Numbered from the stretch's first letter, positions 48,826 through 59,674 are shown. The stretch: DNA of 64,000 bases from Glycocaulis profundi (GCA_007050995.1 VJOU01000005.1:82221-146220); one strand, 5' to 3'. Numbers and translations: made by a program. The notes: a model not told the origin generated them from the letters alone.

Positions 48826-50213
48826 ACCGCCGTGAGCCGGGCCAGCGCGCACGCGGCCACCCGCGGGAGAGCCTCCTCGGAGCGGCTGGACAGAATGATG
48901 GGCACTTTCGCCCCCATGACGAGGCCTGCCGCGACGGCGCCAGCGAGATAATCCAGCTGTTTGGCGAGCATGTTGCCCACTTCGATATCGGGTGCGAGCA
49001 GGATGTCCACGTCACCGGCCACCTCGGACACGATGCCCTTGGCTGTCGCGGCGCGCGCGGAAATCGCGTTGTCGAAGGCGAGCGGTCCGTCCAGCAGGCC
49101 GCCGGTGATCTGGCCCCGGTCCGCCATCTTGCACAGGGCGGCGGCGTCCAGCGTCGACCGCATGTTCGGACTGACCTCTTCCACCGCCGCCAGAAGGCCC
49201 ACCTTGGGCCGCGCGATCCCGATGGCACGGGCCAAGACGATGGCGTTCTGAACGATGTCCGCCTTGCACATCAGATCCGGCGTGATGTTCAGCGCCGCGT
49301 CGGTGACCAGCAGCAGCTTGGAATAGGCTGGCGCGTCGATGACATAGACGTGGCTCATCCGGCCTTCCAGCCGCAGTCCGCCATGGCGCGCGACCACGGG
49401 CGAGAGAAACTCATGAGTATGAATCGCGCCTTTCATCAGCGCCTCGGCCCGCCCCTCATGGATCAGCGCCACCGCCCTGGCCGCCGAGGCGTGGCTGTGC
49501 GGCGTGCCGATGATCTCCACGTCCGAAAGATCTGCGCCAATCTCGGACGCGGCTTTGCGGATACGGGTCTCCGGCCCCACCAGAACCGGTGTCAGCAGCC
49601 CTCTGTCCGCCGCATCCAGTGCGCCCTGGAGAGACAGCCTGTCCACCGGATGGGCGACTGCCGTGCGAAGGGGCGGCAGACCCTCGGCCCGGCGCACCAG
49701 CGCTTTCAACCGGTCGCCACTCTCATGGATAAAGGCGGCGGGAGGTTGGGCGGTGGCGACCGGGCCTCCGCGTTCAGGCGCGACGACCTCGACGCGGCCC
49801 TGGACCAGAACCATATCCCCCCCGCGACAGACGCAGTCCAGAATCACCCCCCGGTCCTCGGGGCGCGCCTCGGCCACGGTGACCGTCACGGTGATCGTCT
49901 GGTCGGCTGCGGCAGATCCCGCAAATCGCAGATCCTGACGCAGCCAGGTGGTTCCCGGGCCCGGAAGTTTCGTGCCGATCACCGAGGCGATCAGGGCTGC
50001 GGCCCACAGCCCAGGCGGCGCGATATCTCCGGATGCCCCCTCCGGCCCGTCTGACAGACGGAAGGGGTCGATATCGCCCGCCACCGCAGCGAAGAGCTGG
50101 GCGTCGCGGTCCTGGAACGTCCGGCTCAGGCTCGCGCTCATGCCGGGCCGGATCCGATCGATAGTCAGGCTTTCAAGCATGGCGGCGCTATGTGCTGCAT
50201 CCCGGTCTGCCAT
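48822..50213 (-). CDS. MaoC-like domain fused to phosphate acetyl/butyryltransferase
   Basis: 463 residues. N-terminal MaoC-like hot-dog domain (about 15-140) and C-terminal PTA_PTB domain (about 165-463; SHASAARAVALIHEGRAEALMKGAIHTHEFL, RMSHVYVIDAP, LLAPDIEVGNMLAKQL). The transferase makes acetyl-phosphate or butyryl-phosphate from acyl-CoA and feeds the acetate kinase at 53370. In the hydratase half the usual D-x-N-P-x-H dyad reads GDIDPFRL (D47 present, R52 instead of His), so hydratase activity is doubtful. Opposite strand to ackA, downstream of broken phaC. Confidence 0.88.
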   Translation of the reverse strand: MADRDAAHSAAMLESLTIDRIRPGMSASLSRTFQDRDAQLFAAVAGDIDPFRLSDGPEGASGDIAPPGLWAAALIASVIGTKLPGPGTTWLRQDLRFAGSAAADQTITVTVTVAEARPEDRGVILDCVCRGGDMVLVQGRVEVVAPERGGPVATAQPPAAFIHESGDRLKALVRRAEGLPPLRTAVAHPVDRLSLQGALDAADRGLLTPVLVGPETRIRKAASEIGADLSDVEIIGTPHSHASAARAVALIHEGRAEALMKGAIHTHEFLSPVVARHGGLRLEGRMSHVYVIDAPAYSKLLLVTDAALNITPDLMCKADIVQNAIVLARAIGIARPKVGLLAAVEEVSPNMRSTLDAAALCKMADRGQITGGLLDGPLAFDNAISARAATAKGIVSEVAGDVDILLAPDIEVGNMLAKQLDYLAGAVAAGLVMGAKVPIILSSRSEEALPRVAACALARLTAV

Positions 50214-50227
50214 GATCAGCCTCTCGT

Positions 50228-51980
50228 TCAGGTCATGAGGACGTAACGGCCTGGCGCGTCCTCCGGCTCCACGCCGGGTCGGGGTCGGAAATCACCCCCC
50301 AGCGTGACGGCCGGCGGCGGCGCGATAAGGTCGCCTGACCGGCGACCCAGCCAGGCCTGCCATTCGGGCCACCATGATCCGGTGCGCGCATCTGCGCTTT
50401 CCAGCCACTCGTCAGGATCCGGACGCGGGTCGTTGGCCCGGCTGAGGCTGACGCGATATCGCCGGTCGGTCCGGTCCGGCTCGCTGACGATGCCCGCATT
50501 ATGGCCTCCGCTTGTCAGGAGGAAGGTGACGTCCGAGCGCGGCAGGAGCAGATGGGTTTTGTGAACAGACCGCCACGGCGCGACGTGATCGCGCTCCGTG
50601 CCCACCGCAAACACCGGCACATGAATGTCGGCGATCTGCACCGTCCGCCCCTTCCGCCACGAACCGGCCCGCGGCGAGCCGGTTCTCGAGGAAGAGCTGG
50701 CGCAGATACTCCGAATGCATGCGGTACGGCAGGCGGGTGCCGTCCGCGTTCCAGGCCATAAGATCGTTGGCCTCGCGGCGTTCGCCCATCAGGTAATCGC
50801 GCTCGATGCGCGACCAGAGAAGGTCTGACGAGCGGAGCATGGTGAAGGCCCCGGCCATCTGGCGGCTGTCGAGATAGCCCTGCGCCCACATCAGGCTTTC
50901 AAGGAAGGCCACCTGGCTTTCGGTGGTGAACAGGGTCAGTTCGCCCGCTTCTGTGAAATCCATCTGGGCGGCCAGCAACGTCATCGAGCGCAGACGCTCA
51001 TCGCCCTCGCGGGCCATCAGCGCGGCCTGCACCGTCAGCAGCGTGCCGCCCAGGCAGTAGCCGACCGCATGGACCCCGCGCGCGCCCGTGATCGCGCAGA
51101 CCGCCTCGATGGCGGCGGCGGGGCCCAGGCGGCGGTAATCCTCCATCCCCAGATCCCGGTCTTCCGGCCCCGGATTGCGCCAGGAGATCATGAACACGGT
51201 GTGGCCCTTGCCCACGAGCCAGCGGACCAGCGAGTTCTCCGGCGACAGGTCCAGAATGTAGTATTTCATGATCCAGGCGGGGACGATCACCACCGGCTCG
51301 GCGCGGACCCGATCGGTCGCGGGCGCATACCGGATCAGCTCGATGAGATGGTTGCGATACACCACCTGTCCGGGCGTGACGGCCACGGTCTCACCGGGCC
51401 GGTAGCGCTCCGCACCGGGCGGCGGTTCATGACGCAGCGCGCGGCCAGCATCCTCCATAGCGTTCATCCACCCGCGGACCAGGTTGGCGCCGCTCTCATC
51501 GAGGGTGGCGCGCAGGGCTTCGGGATTGGTGGCCAGGAAATTAGAGGGCGATATCGTGTCGAGCACCTGCCGCGCGCCGAACTCGGCCATGCGCTCATGC
51601 TGGGCGGAGACGCCGTGAACGCCGGTGGTGGCCTCGCCCCACCATTGCTGGGCGCTCAGGAAAGCTTGGGCGGTCAGGCCGAAGGGCTGGGCCTGCCAGG
51701 CGTCGCCATCGAACCGGCGATCCTGGGGCAGGGCCTCCACGCACGGCTCGCACCGCCCTCCCGCAATCGCGTAAAGCCCCAGGCGCCAGGCCTTCATGGC
51801 CGCGGACATGGCGAGTTCGGCCTGCTTGCCCGGCGAGGCGGCCAGGTGGATCGCCCAATCAGACCAGGCATCCAGCATGGCGGTGGGCGAGAGCCCGCCC
51901 GTCGATCGGGCCAGCCCGGCCCGGAAAGCATGGTCCGCGCCGCTGACGGTTCCAGGTGACGGGCAAGGCGGGCTGGACAT
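50228..51980 (-). pseudogene. phaC: class I-type poly(3-hydroxyalkanoate) synthase, frameshifted
   Basis: Two adjacent minus-strand frames give one PhaC. Frame 1 (to about 50650) has the N-terminal PhaC domain and the lipase-box-like GYCLGGT with the catalytic Cys. After LAAGRFVAEG the family sequence continues in another frame as RTVQIADIHVPVFAVGTERD, HVAPW and TSGGHNAG with the catalytic Asp and His. The break is a run of four C at 50648-50651 where three would restore the frame. The triad is therefore split: a recent mutation or a sequencing error. ATG 51980 is chosen because the further upstream TTG lies inside an FNR box. Confidence 0.88.
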
Positions 51981-52035
51981 GGGCGCGATCCTGATGACGG
52001 CAGGGCAGGAGAGATCGCGCGGCGGCGCAGCAAGA

Positions 52036-52055
52036 GCATTGACCTGAATCAATGC
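52036..52055 (+). promoter_or_regulatory. FNR box (anaerobox) 2
   Basis: GCATTGACCTGAATCAATGC with core TTGAC-N4-ATCAA. Placed between the divergent phaC (start 51980) and phasin (start 52113) genes, roughly 60 bases from each, so one site could serve both. Confidence 0.82.
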
Positions 52056-52112
52056 GGCTCCCGACGCCCTCGCTCAGATTGGGCCTGTCCCCCAATGGAA
52101 AGGAGCCCCACA

Positions 52113-52556
52113 ATGCCTGCAAAAGCGCCCCCGCCCGCCTTCGACGGCGCCCTGCTTCCCTTAGGCGCATTCATGCAGATGGGCAGCCGCAACATGGAGA
52201 TGCTGGCCGAGGCCGGTCAGGAGATGACCGCCAGCATGCGCAAGGCCGGGCAGACCCTGTCTGAATTCTTCGGCGAACGCCTGAAGAAGGACGTCGAGAC
52301 CGCCCGGAAGCTGTCCGAGTGCCGCACGCCGGACGAGGTCTGGCGGGTCCAGTGCGCCTTCTTCGAGGACGCTGTGGCTGATTATTCCAAAGAAGCGGTG
52401 GACATGATCGAGATCGCCAGCGCTGCGGCTGTCGGCGCCGCCCAGCCCGTGGAGAAGGCGACCGAGGACGCCCTCAGATCGCTCAGTGACGCCGGAGAGA
52501 AAGCACGGGCGGGCGTGCAGAAAGCGGTCAGGGAGACCGCTCAGGCCGCCTCCTGA
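52113..52556 (+). CDS. phasin family protein
   Basis: 147 residues, mostly helical and amphipathic with a phasin core (NMEMLAEAGQEMTASMRKAG and ETARKLSECRTPDEVWRVQC) and an Ala-rich tail. Phasins coat PHB granules and set their number and size. AAGGAG lies before ATG 52113. It is divergent from phaC across FNR box 2 and followed by the SDR gene. Confidence 0.85.
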   Translation: MPAKAPPPAFDGALLPLGAFMQMGSRNMEMLAEAGQEMTASMRKAGQTLSEFFGERLKKDVETARKLSECRTPDEVWRVQCAFFEDAVADYSKEAVDMIEIASAAAVGAAQPVEKATEDALRSLSDAGEKARAGVQKAVRETAQAAS

Positions 52557-52605
52557 TCCCATTCCCGCCCCCCTCACCTGGCAAAGCCTCCAGGAGGTCG
52601 CCGCC

Positions 52606-53373
52606 ATGGCCGATCCGATCACGTTCGATTTCACAGGCAAGACCGCCATCGTCACCGGGGCCGGGTCGGGCATCGGCGCGGCCGTCGCCAGAGAGCTGGC
52701 CCGGTCGGGAGCCCTCGTCATTGTCAGCGATCTGGACGAGGGCGGCGCCGGCGCGGTGGCCGAACAGATCAGGAGCGAAGGCGGCCGGGCCCACGTCTTT
52801 CTCGCCGATGTGGCGGACTATGACGAGATGGAGAGCCTGACCGGCTTTGCGGTCAAACAGGGGGGCGGCCTGCATCTGGCGGTGAACAACGCCGGCATCG
52901 CCGGCGCCATCGCCCCGACCGCGGAATATCCGGTGGACGGCTGGCGCAAGGTCATCGAAGTCAATCTCAACGGCGTGTTCTACGGCATGCGCCACCAGAT
53001 TCCCGCGATGCTGAAATCAGGCGGAGGCTCGATCGTGAACATGGCCTCCATCCTGGGCAGCGTGGGAGCGCGCGGATCAAGCGCCTACACAGCCTCCAAA
53101 CACGCCGTGGTCGGCATGACCAAGGCCGCGGCGATGGAATATGCCGCGCAAGGCGTCCGCATCAACGCGGTCGGACCGGCCTATATCGACACGCCCTTGC
53201 TGGAAAAGAATCTCGATCCCGCTTTCCTTAAGCAGGTCGGGGATCTTCACCCGATCGGGCGGATGGGAACGGCGGACGAGGTCTCCGCGCTGACCTGTTT
53301 CCTGCTGTCGGATCGCGCCGCCTTCATCACCGGCAGCTATCACCTGGTGGACGGAGGATACACCGCGCAGTGA
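52606..53373 (+). CDS. short-chain dehydrogenase/reductase
   Basis: 255 residues, classical SDR: cofactor motif TGAGSGIG with SDLD acidic residue after strand 2 (suggesting NAD+), NNAGI, catalytic Ser in VNMASILGS and YTASK. C-terminal LVDGGYTAQ is typical. AGGAGG eight bases before ATG 52606. Substrate unknown; context (phasin, AckA) allows a hydroxyacyl or sugar/alcohol substrate. Its stop overlaps ackA (GTGA). Confidence 0.87.
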   Translation: MADPITFDFTGKTAIVTGAGSGIGAAVARELARSGALVIVSDLDEGGAGAVAEQIRSEGGRAHVFLADVADYDEMESLTGFAVKQGGGLHLAVNNAGIAGAIAPTAEYPVDGWRKVIEVNLNGVFYGMRHQIPAMLKSGGGSIVNMASILGSVGARGSSAYTASKHAVVGMTKAAAMEYAAQGVRINAVGPAYIDTPLLEKNLDPAFLKQVGDLHPIGRMGTADEVSALTCFLLSDRAAFITGSYHLVDGGYTAQ

Positions 53374-54560
53374 GGATCCTGGTCTTCAACGCCGGAAGCT
53401 CGAGCCTGAAGTTCGGCGTGTTCGATATCGCCGGGACCGAACGTCACGTTCTGAAGGGCGGATTCGAACGCTTCGAGCAAGGCCGGTGCCGACTGGCGGT
53501 TGTCTGCGGCGATCAGAGGGTCGAGCGGGAGGCTGCGCTGGCGGATATCGCCGCCGCCGCGAATGCGGTGCCGAATGTGCTCGAGGCGTTCGGACAGACG
53601 GCTCTGGATGCGGTGGGCCACCGGATCGCTCATGGCGGGCCGGATTTCGCCGAGCCCGCCCGGCTCGACGATGCCGCGGTGGCCGCCATCGAGGGCGTGA
53701 CCCCCCTCGCCCCGTTGCACAATCCCGCCAATCTGAAAGCGGTCGCGCTGGCCCGGCGGCTGTGGCCGGACCTGCCCCAGGTGGCCGTGTTCGACACGGC
53801 CTTCCACCAGACAAACCCACCGGCGGCGACGACCTATGCCGTGCCACGGGAGTGGCGCGATGCGGGGCTGCGGCGCTACGGCTTTCATGGCACGTCCCAC
53901 AAGTACGTCGCTCAGCGCGCCGCGCAGGCGTTGGACCGTCCGCTGGAGACCCTGAAGATCGTGAGCTGCCATCTGGGCAACGGGGCCAGCGCCTGCGCCA
54001 TCGACCGCGGGCGGTCCGTGGACAGCTCCATGGGCGTCACGCCGCTGGAGGGGCTGGTGATGGGCACCCGGTCAGGCGACATGGATCCGGGCGCCTTCGG
54101 CTTTCTGCACCGCCAGCTCGGCCTGGGCATCGAAGAGATCGAAGACGCGCTCTACCGTCGCAGCGGCCTGCTCGCGCTGTGCGGCGCCGCGGACATGCGC
54201 GACATCGAGCGCCGCGCCGCCGAAGGAGACGACCAAGCCAGGCTGGCCATAGAGATCTATGCCTACAGAGTCCGCAAATACGTGGGCGCCTATGCCGCGG
54301 CCATGGGGGGCATCGACGCGCTGGTCTTCACTGGAGGCATCGGGGAGAATTCCCCCGCCATGCGGGCGCGGATCTGCGGGGACTTGGACTTTCTCGGCCT
54401 TGGACTGGACCCTGAACGCAACCGGGCCGTCAAGCTGGAGGATCGCGCCGCGCCCCGGATCGAACGCGAAGGGTCGAGGGCCGCCGTGATCGTCACTGAA
54501 ACCGCCGAGCAGCTCATGATCGCGCGCGAGACCGCGCAGTTGCTGTCCCACCGGGCATGA
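53370..54560 (+). CDS. ackA: acetate kinase
   Basis: 396 residues, GTG start. ASKHA fold: N-terminal [65 protein letters not shown], the [21 protein letters not shown] block and VFTGGIGEN near the C-terminus. Converts acetyl-phosphate and ADP to acetate and ATP, so with the Pta domain at 48822 it closes substrate-level ATP synthesis from acetyl-CoA. It sits in the overlapping plus-strand run SDR-ackA-ABC. Confidence 0.96.
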   Translation: MRILVFNAGSSSLKFGVFDIAGTERHVLKGGFERFEQGRCRLAVVCGDQRVEREAALADIAAAANAVPNVLEAFGQTALDAVGHRIAHGGPDFAEPARLDDAAVAAIEGVTPLAPLHNPANLKAVALARRLWPDLPQVAVFDTAFHQTNPPAATTYAVPREWRDAGLRRYGFHGTSHKYVAQRAAQALDRPLETLKIVSCHLGNGASACAIDRGRSVDSSMGVTPLEGLVMGTRSGDMDPGAFGFLHRQLGLGIEEIEDALYRRSGLLALCGAADMRDIERRAAEGDDQARLAIEIYAYRVRKYVGAYAAAMGGIDALVFTGGIGENSPAMRARICGDLDFLGLGLDPERNRAVKLEDRAAPRIEREGSRAAVIVTETAEQLMIARETAQLLSHRA

Positions 54561-55294
54561 AGCCGGTCGAGGAAAGCCCCGCCGCTCAGGGACGGCCCTG
54601 CTTCGTCACGCGGGGGCTGACCAAGGTCTATGGTTCTGGGCCCGCGGCCGTGCAGGCCTTGCGCGGCGTGGATATCGAATTGCCAGAGGGGGAGATGGTG
54701 GTGGTGCTGGGCGCGTCTGGCTCCGGCAAGTCCACCTTCCTGAACATCGTGGGCGGACTGGACACCGCCACCGCCGGGCAGGTTCTGTTCCGCGGCCAGG
54801 ACATGTCCAGGGCCAACCACCGGGAACTGACCCGCTATCGCCGCCGGCATGTCGGCTTCGTGTTCCAGTTCTACAACCTGATGCCCAGCCTGACCGCCCG
54901 CGAGAACGTGGCGCTGGTCACCGAGATCGCGGAGAACCCGCTGACGCCGGAGGACGCGCTGGCCCTGGTGGGGCTGGAGCAGCGGCTCGATCACTTCCCC
55001 GCTCAGATGTCGGGCGGCGAGCAGCAGAGGGTGGCCATCGCCCGCGCCATCGCCAAGCAGCCTTCGGTGCTTCTGTGCGACGAGCCCACCGGGGCGCTGG
55101 ATTCCGCCACCGGCATCCGGGTGCTGGAGGCGCTCAAGACCGTCAATGACGATCTGGGCGCGACCACGCTGCTGATCACCCATAACGCCTCGATCGCGTC
55201 CATCGCCGACCGTGTTGTGATCTTCGCGGACGGCAATGTTCGGGAGGTGCGGACGAACACGCAGAAGAAGCAGCCGAAGGACATCTCCTGGTGA
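54557..55294 (+). CDS. ABC transporter ATP-binding protein (LolD/MacB/DevA type)
   Basis: 245 residues. Walker [14 protein letters not shown]-loop [20 protein letters not shown], signature [16 protein letters not shown], Walker [13 protein letters not shown] and H-loop [15 protein letters not shown]. The [10 protein letters not shown] sequence is characteristic of MacB/LolD/DevA ATPases that work with FtsX-type permeases. Start overlaps ackA stop (ATGA); stop overlaps the permease start (GTGA). Confidence 0.92.
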   Translation: MKPVEESPAAQGRPCFVTRGLTKVYGSGPAAVQALRGVDIELPEGEMVVVLGASGSGKSTFLNIVGGLDTATAGQVLFRGQDMSRANHRELTRYRRRHVGFVFQFYNLMPSLTARENVALVTEIAENPLTPEDALALVGLEQRLDHFPAQMSGGEQQRVAIARAIAKQPSVLLCDEPTGALDSATGIRVLEALKTVNDDLGATTLLITHNASIASIADRVVIFADGNVREVRTNTQKKQPKDISW

Positions 55295-57675
55295 CCGGTC
55301 CGCTGGCATGGTTCTCCGCGCTGGATCGCAAGCTCGTACGTGATCTGTGGCGCATGAAAACCCAGGCGCTGGCCATCGGCTTCGTGATCGCGGCCGGGGT
55401 CTCGGTCCATCTTCTGGCAGCAGGCATGTTCAGCTCGCTCGAAGAGACGCGGCGGGCCTATTACGAGCGCTATCTGTTCGCGGACATATGGGCGCCGGCG
55501 GTGCGCGCGCCGGACGCGCTGATCGCCGAGATCCGCGCCATCGAGGGCGTGCAGGCGGCTGAGGCGAGGATCCGCATGCCCGCCTTGTTCGACATGGACA
55601 CGATGAGCGAGCCGGCGACAGGGGAAGTGATCTCCCTGCCCGATGCCGGGGAGTCGTCGGTGAACCGGCTGCACCTCGCGCGGGGGCGCACGCCCGCCTA
55701 TGGCCAGCGTGACGAAGCCGTCGTTCTCCAGGCTTTCGCCGATGCGCACGGCCTTGATGTCGGCGACACGGTCCCCGCCACGATCTATGGAGGCCGGAGC
55801 GATTTGAGGATCGTCGGTGTCGCCCTGTCGCCTGAGCACGTCTACGCCATCGCGCCCGGCGAGCTCGTGCCCGACGACCGGCTGTTCGGCGTGATGTGGA
55901 TGGGACGCCGGGCGCTGGCGCGCGCAGTCGACCAGGACGGCGCGTTCAACGAAGCGGTGGTCCGGCTGTCGCGCGGCGCGTCTGAAGCGGCGGTCATCGC
56001 CGAACTGGACCGCATCCTGGACCCCTATGGCGCGCCGGGCGCGTACGGGCGTTCGGATCAGATCTCCGACGCTTTCGTCTCCAGCGAGATGGACCAGCTC
56101 GGCACGATGGGACGGGTGCTGCCGCCGGTTTTCCTTCTCGTCGCGGCCTTCTTGGTGAATGTCGTCGTGGGCCGGATGATCGCGGTCCAGCGCGCGGGCA
56201 TCGGCCTGATGAAAGCGTTCGGCTACGGCGATTGGGAAGTGACCTGGCACTATCTCAAGCTCGTGGGGATGATCGCGCTGCTGGGCCTGTCGATCGGAGC
56301 CGCCACCGGGGCGTGGCTGGGCCACGCCATGGCGGCGCTCTACATGGAGTATTTCCGCTTTCCCTTCCTGGTCTTCCGGGCCAGCGCGACGGACTATGCC
56401 GTGGTCGCGGCGATCGCGCTCGCGGCCATCCTGGGCGGAGCGGCCTTCGCGGTCAGGCGTGCGGCCGCGCTCAACCCCGCCGAGGCCATGACCCCGCCCC
56501 CGCCCCCGGACTACTCCAAGGCAGCTGGGGCGAGCCTGACCCGGCTGAGCGCTCTGGACCAGCAGACCCGCATGATCCTCCGGCAGATCATCCGCTGGCC
56601 CTGGCGGGCGGGGTTGACTGTGGCCGGGGTCGCCGCCTCCGGCGCGCTGCTGGTGGGCACCTTGTTCTTCACCGACGCGATCGACGCCATGATCGACACC
56701 AGCTTCAGCGTCGCCAATCGCCAGGACATGAGCGTCGCTTTCACCGAGCCCCGCTCACGCGCCGCCTTCCACGCCATCGCCCGCCAGCCCGGCGTGATGG
56801 CCGCCGAGCCTTACCGCAGCGTTCCGGTCCGGCTGCGCCAGGGTCCGGCCGAGGAGCGCGCGGCCATCATCGGCACGCCGCTGGACGCGCGCCTGTCGCG
56901 TCTGGTCGACGCGCGGGGCCGGCCCGTCTCCCCACCCCCGGGCGGCCTGGTGCTGACCGACGATCTGGCCGCGCGGCTCGGTGTGCGGGCGGGCGACATC
57001 ATCGCGGTCGAGGCCGCCGAAGGCCGGCGTCCGTCCATGGAGATGCCTGTCTCGGCGGTCGCCACGAGCTATGTGGGCTCGGGCGCGCGCATGGAGATCG
57101 GCGACCTGAACCGCGTGATGGGCGAAGGCCCGCTCGTGTCCGGCGCCTATCTGAGCGTGGACCCCGAGGCGGCGGACGCGCTCTATGAGCGTTTGAAGAA
57201 CGCGCCCGCCGTGGCCGGAGTTGGGCTTCAGACCCTCGCCATGGAGCGGCTTCAGGAGATGATGGACGAGAATCTGGGCACGTCGCTGTTCGTGTTCGTG
57301 ACGTTCGCGGGGCTGATCGCGCTCGGGGTGGTCTATAATTCAGTGCGCATCTCATACGCCGAGCGGCAACGCGAGCTGGCTTCCTTGAGGGTGCTTGGAT
57401 TCTCGCGCATGGACGTCTCCTACATCCTTCTGGGTGAGATCGCCCTTCTCACTCTGCTCGCCTTGCCCGTGGGAGCCGCCGCCGGAGCGGGCCTGGCGTG
57501 GTATCTGGCTCAGGCCATGAGTTCGGAAATGTTCCGCATGCCCTTCGTGATCGCTCCCTCCACCTTCGGCTTCGCCGCTCTGGTCGTGCTGGCCATCACA
57601 GCCGGGGCGAGCCTTCTGGTCCGCCGTCAGATCGACCGGCTGGACATGGCTGAAGCTCTCAAGACCGGAGAATAG
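55291..57675 (+). CDS. FtsX-family ABC permease (two FtsX domains)
   Basis: 794 residues. An N-terminal helix (about 22-45), a periplasmic domain, first FtsX helix block (about 268-400), a second periplasmic region, and a final block (about 680-790) ending with [17 protein letters not shown], the MacB-like C-terminus. Exports lipids, peptides or glycolipids by mechanotransmission. Coupled to the upstream ATPase and the downstream HlyD protein, a DevBCA-like tripartite arrangement lacking a TolC gene here. Confidence 0.9.
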   Translation: MTGPLAWFSALDRKLVRDLWRMKTQALAIGFVIAAGVSVHLLAAGMFSSLEETRRAYYERYLFADIWAPAVRAPDALIAEIRAIEGVQAAEARIRMPALFDMDTMSEPATGEVISLPDAGESSVNRLHLARGRTPAYGQRDEAVVLQAFADAHGLDVGDTVPATIYGGRSDLRIVGVALSPEHVYAIAPGELVPDDRLFGVMWMGRRALARAVDQDGAFNEAVVRLSRGASEAAVIAELDRILDPYGAPGAYGRSDQISDAFVSSEMDQLGTMGRVLPPVFLLVAAFLVNVVVGRMIAVQRAGIGLMKAFGYGDWEVTWHYLKLVGMIALLGLSIGAATGAWLGHAMAALYMEYFRFPFLVFRASATDYAVVAAIALAAILGGAAFAVRRAAALNPAEAMTPPPPPDYSKAAGASLTRLSALDQQTRMILRQIIRWPWRAGLTVAGVAASGALLVGTLFFTDAIDAMIDTSFSVANRQDMSVAFTEPRSRAAFHAIARQPGVMAAEPYRSVPVRLRQGPAEERAAIIGTPLDARLSRLVDARGRPVSPPPGGLVLTDDLAARLGVRAGDIIAVEAAEGRRPSMEMPVSAVATSYVGSGARMEIGDLNRVMGEGPLVSGAYLSVDPEAADALYERLKNAPAVAGVGLQTLAMERLQEMMDENLGTSLFVFVTFAGLIALGVVYNSVRISYAERQRELASLRVLGFSRMDVSYILLGEIALLTLLALPVGAAAGAGLAWYLAQAMSSEMFRMPFVIAPSTFGFAALVVLAITAGASLLVRRQIDRLDMAEALKTGE

Positions 57676-57678
57676 CCG

Positions 57679-58890
57679 ATGAGACTCCCCAAGCTCGGCT
57701 TCCGCGCCCTGTTCTGGACCGCCGCCGCCCTCGCGGTGCTCGCCCTGCTGGCTTTCGCCTTCTGGCCGCGCCCTGAACCGGTGGACATCGTCTCGATCGG
57801 GCGCGGGGATCTCACGGTGACCGTGAGGGACGAAGGGCGCACCCGGGCGCGGGAGATCTATCAGGTCTCCGCGCCCTTGGCCGGGCGGCTCGTCCGGGTG
57901 GGCAATCGGGCGGGGGAAGCGGTGGATGCGGGCGAGACCGTCGCAACGATCCTGCCCGGCGCTCCGGTCCTTCTCGATGAACGTGCCCGGCGCGAGGCGG
58001 CGGCGGCCGTCGCTGCGGCCGAGGCCGCCCTGCAGTCCGCTCGCGCCGAGCTCGGCCGGACCGAGGCGCAGCTCGCCCATGCCGAGACCGAAGCGGACCG
58101 GGCCGAGCGCCTGCGTCTGGGCGATGCCATCTCCCAGAGCGGCCTGGACGCCGCCCGACTGGCGCTGCGCACCGCTTCGGCGGCGGCGGGCGCGGCGCAA
58201 GCGGCCGTCTCCGTGCGCCAAGCGGAACTGGACGCGGCCCGGATCCGGCTGATCGACCCCGATCAGACCCACGGCCCCCTTCCGGCTGTGACCGTCCGCG
58301 CGCCCGCCTCGGGCCGCATCCTCAGGGTGCTTCAGCAGAGCGAAGCCGTGGTGGCGGCCGGCACGCCCATCATGGAGATCGGCGATGCCGCCGATCTCGA
58401 GGTGGTGGCCGAATACCTGTCCAGCGAGGCGGTGCGCGTGGCTCCAGGCGCGGAGGCTTATGTGGACTCCTGGGGCGGCGGGCCGGTTCTGCGCGGTCGC
58501 GTGCGGCTGGTCGAGCCGTTCGGATTCTTGAAGATCTCCGCCCTGGGTGTGGAGGAGCAGCGCGTGAACGTGATCATCGATCTGCTCGATCCGCCCGAGG
58601 CGTGGTCCGCCTTGGGCCATGGCTACCGGGTGGAGGCGGCCACCGTGGTTCACCGCGCGGAGGATGCGGTGCTCGCGCCTGTCAGCGCTCTTTTCCGAAG
58701 GCAGGGCGAATGGGCGGTCTTCGCGGTCAAGAACGGCCGAGCCCGTCTGCGCCGGGTCGAGGTCGGCGCCAATGACGGACGCATGGCCGAGATCGCCGAA
58801 GGCCTTTCGCCGGGCGAGTCGGTGATTCTGCATCCAGGGAGCGGCGTGAGCGACGGACAACGCGTGACCCGCCGGGATATCGACGCATGA
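57679..58890 (+). CDS. HlyD/DevB-like periplasmic adaptor
   Basis: 403 residues. One N-terminal helix (about 11-32), biotinyl-lipoyl motif (QVSAPLAGRLVRVGNRAGEAVDAGETVA), a long Ala-rich coiled-coil hairpin (about 100-185; RREAAAAVAAAEAALQSARA) and VTVRAPASGRILRVLQQSEAVVAAG with the membrane-proximal beta domain. It bridges the permease to an outer-membrane channel encoded elsewhere. The stop overlaps the LOG gene. Confidence 0.91.
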   Translation: MRLPKLGFRALFWTAAALAVLALLAFAFWPRPEPVDIVSIGRGDLTVTVRDEGRTRAREIYQVSAPLAGRLVRVGNRAGEAVDAGETVATILPGAPVLLDERARREAAAAVAAAEAALQSARAELGRTEAQLAHAETEADRAERLRLGDAISQSGLDAARLALRTASAAAGAAQAAVSVRQAELDAARIRLIDPDQTHGPLPAVTVRAPASGRILRVLQQSEAVVAAGTPIMEIGDAADLEVVAEYLSSEAVRVAPGAEAYVDSWGGGPVLRGRVRLVEPFGFLKISALGVEEQRVNVIIDLLDPPEAWSALGHGYRVEAATVVHRAEDAVLAPVSALFRRQGEWAVFAVKNGRARLRRVEVGANDGRMAEIAEGLSPGESVILHPGSGVSDGQRVTRRDIDA

Positions 58891-59657
58891 CGGAGGACAA
58901 GGGCATGACCGACGATGAGACAGTCGCGCGCGCCTATGAGCTCGCAGCGCTCGATCGGGACTTCATTCTGGGCGATTCCATGCGCGGCGCGCGCTTCATG
59001 ATGGAATACGCCAAGGCGGAAGAGCATCTGCGCCGCCGTAGGATCCGCTCCACCGTCGTGGTGTTCGGCAGCGCCCGGATACGCCCCGGCGGCGGCGAAT
59101 GGCAGAGCCGTATGTATCAGGCGGCCCGCGCGTTCGGCCGGATCGTTTCCGAGAAGGGCGGGGCTCTGTCCGGGGAAGATGGCTGGCGGGACAATGTCAT
59201 CGCCACGGGCGGCGGGCCGGGCGTGATGGAGGCCGCCAATCGCGGCGCGCAGCAAGCCGGCGCGGTCACGATCGGATTCAACATCGCCCTGCCCCATGAG
59301 CAGCGCCCCAACCGCTACATCACCCCCGACCTGTGCTTTCAGTTCCACTATTTCGCGATGCGCAAGATGCACCTGGCGATGCGCGCGAACGCGCTGGCCA
59401 TCTTCCCCGGGGGCTTCGGCACGCTGGACGAGCTGTTCGAGCTGCTCACCCTGAGCCAGACCGGCAAGTCGCCCGCCATACCGGTGGTGCTTTACGACCG
59501 CGATTTCTGGACGCGGATGGTGAATTTCGGCGGGCTGGCCGAAACCGGGATGATCAGCGCGGACGACCTGGAATCGTTCGATTTCGCCGACGATCCGGAC
59601 GAGGCGTGGGAAAAGCTGACCGCCAGAGGCCTCTCCGCCCATCCTCCCCAAGCATAG
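58887..59657 (+). CDS. LOG-family protein (TIGR00730, cytokinin-riboside phosphoribohydrolase-like)
   Basis: 256 residues. Rossmann fold with VVVFGSARIRPGG, IATGGGPGVMEAANRGA and the PGGFGTLDE signature (GGxGTxxE), the active site that cleaves nucleoside monophosphates to base and ribose 5-phosphate. It was once called lysine decarboxylase-like. Here it is the last gene of the coupled SDR-ackA-ABC-LOG run. Its physiological substrate in this context is unknown. Confidence 0.88.
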   Translation: MTEDKGMTDDETVARAYELAALDRDFILGDSMRGARFMMEYAKAEEHLRRRRIRSTVVVFGSARIRPGGGEWQSRMYQAARAFGRIVSEKGGALSGEDGWRDNVIATGGGPGVMEAANRGAQQAGAVTIGFNIALPHEQRPNRYITPDLCFQFHYFAMRKMHLAMRANALAIFPGGFGTLDELFELLTLSQTGKSPAIPVVLYDRDFWTRMVNFGGLAETGMISADDLESFDFADDPDEAWEKLTARGLSAHPPQA

Positions 59658-59674
59658 TCTCGGCCGGATCGGCC

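Noticed and set aside
51981-52052. TTG start extending PhaC by 24 residues
   Set aside because: The TTG belongs to FNR box 2; ATG 51980 begins the plausible protein.
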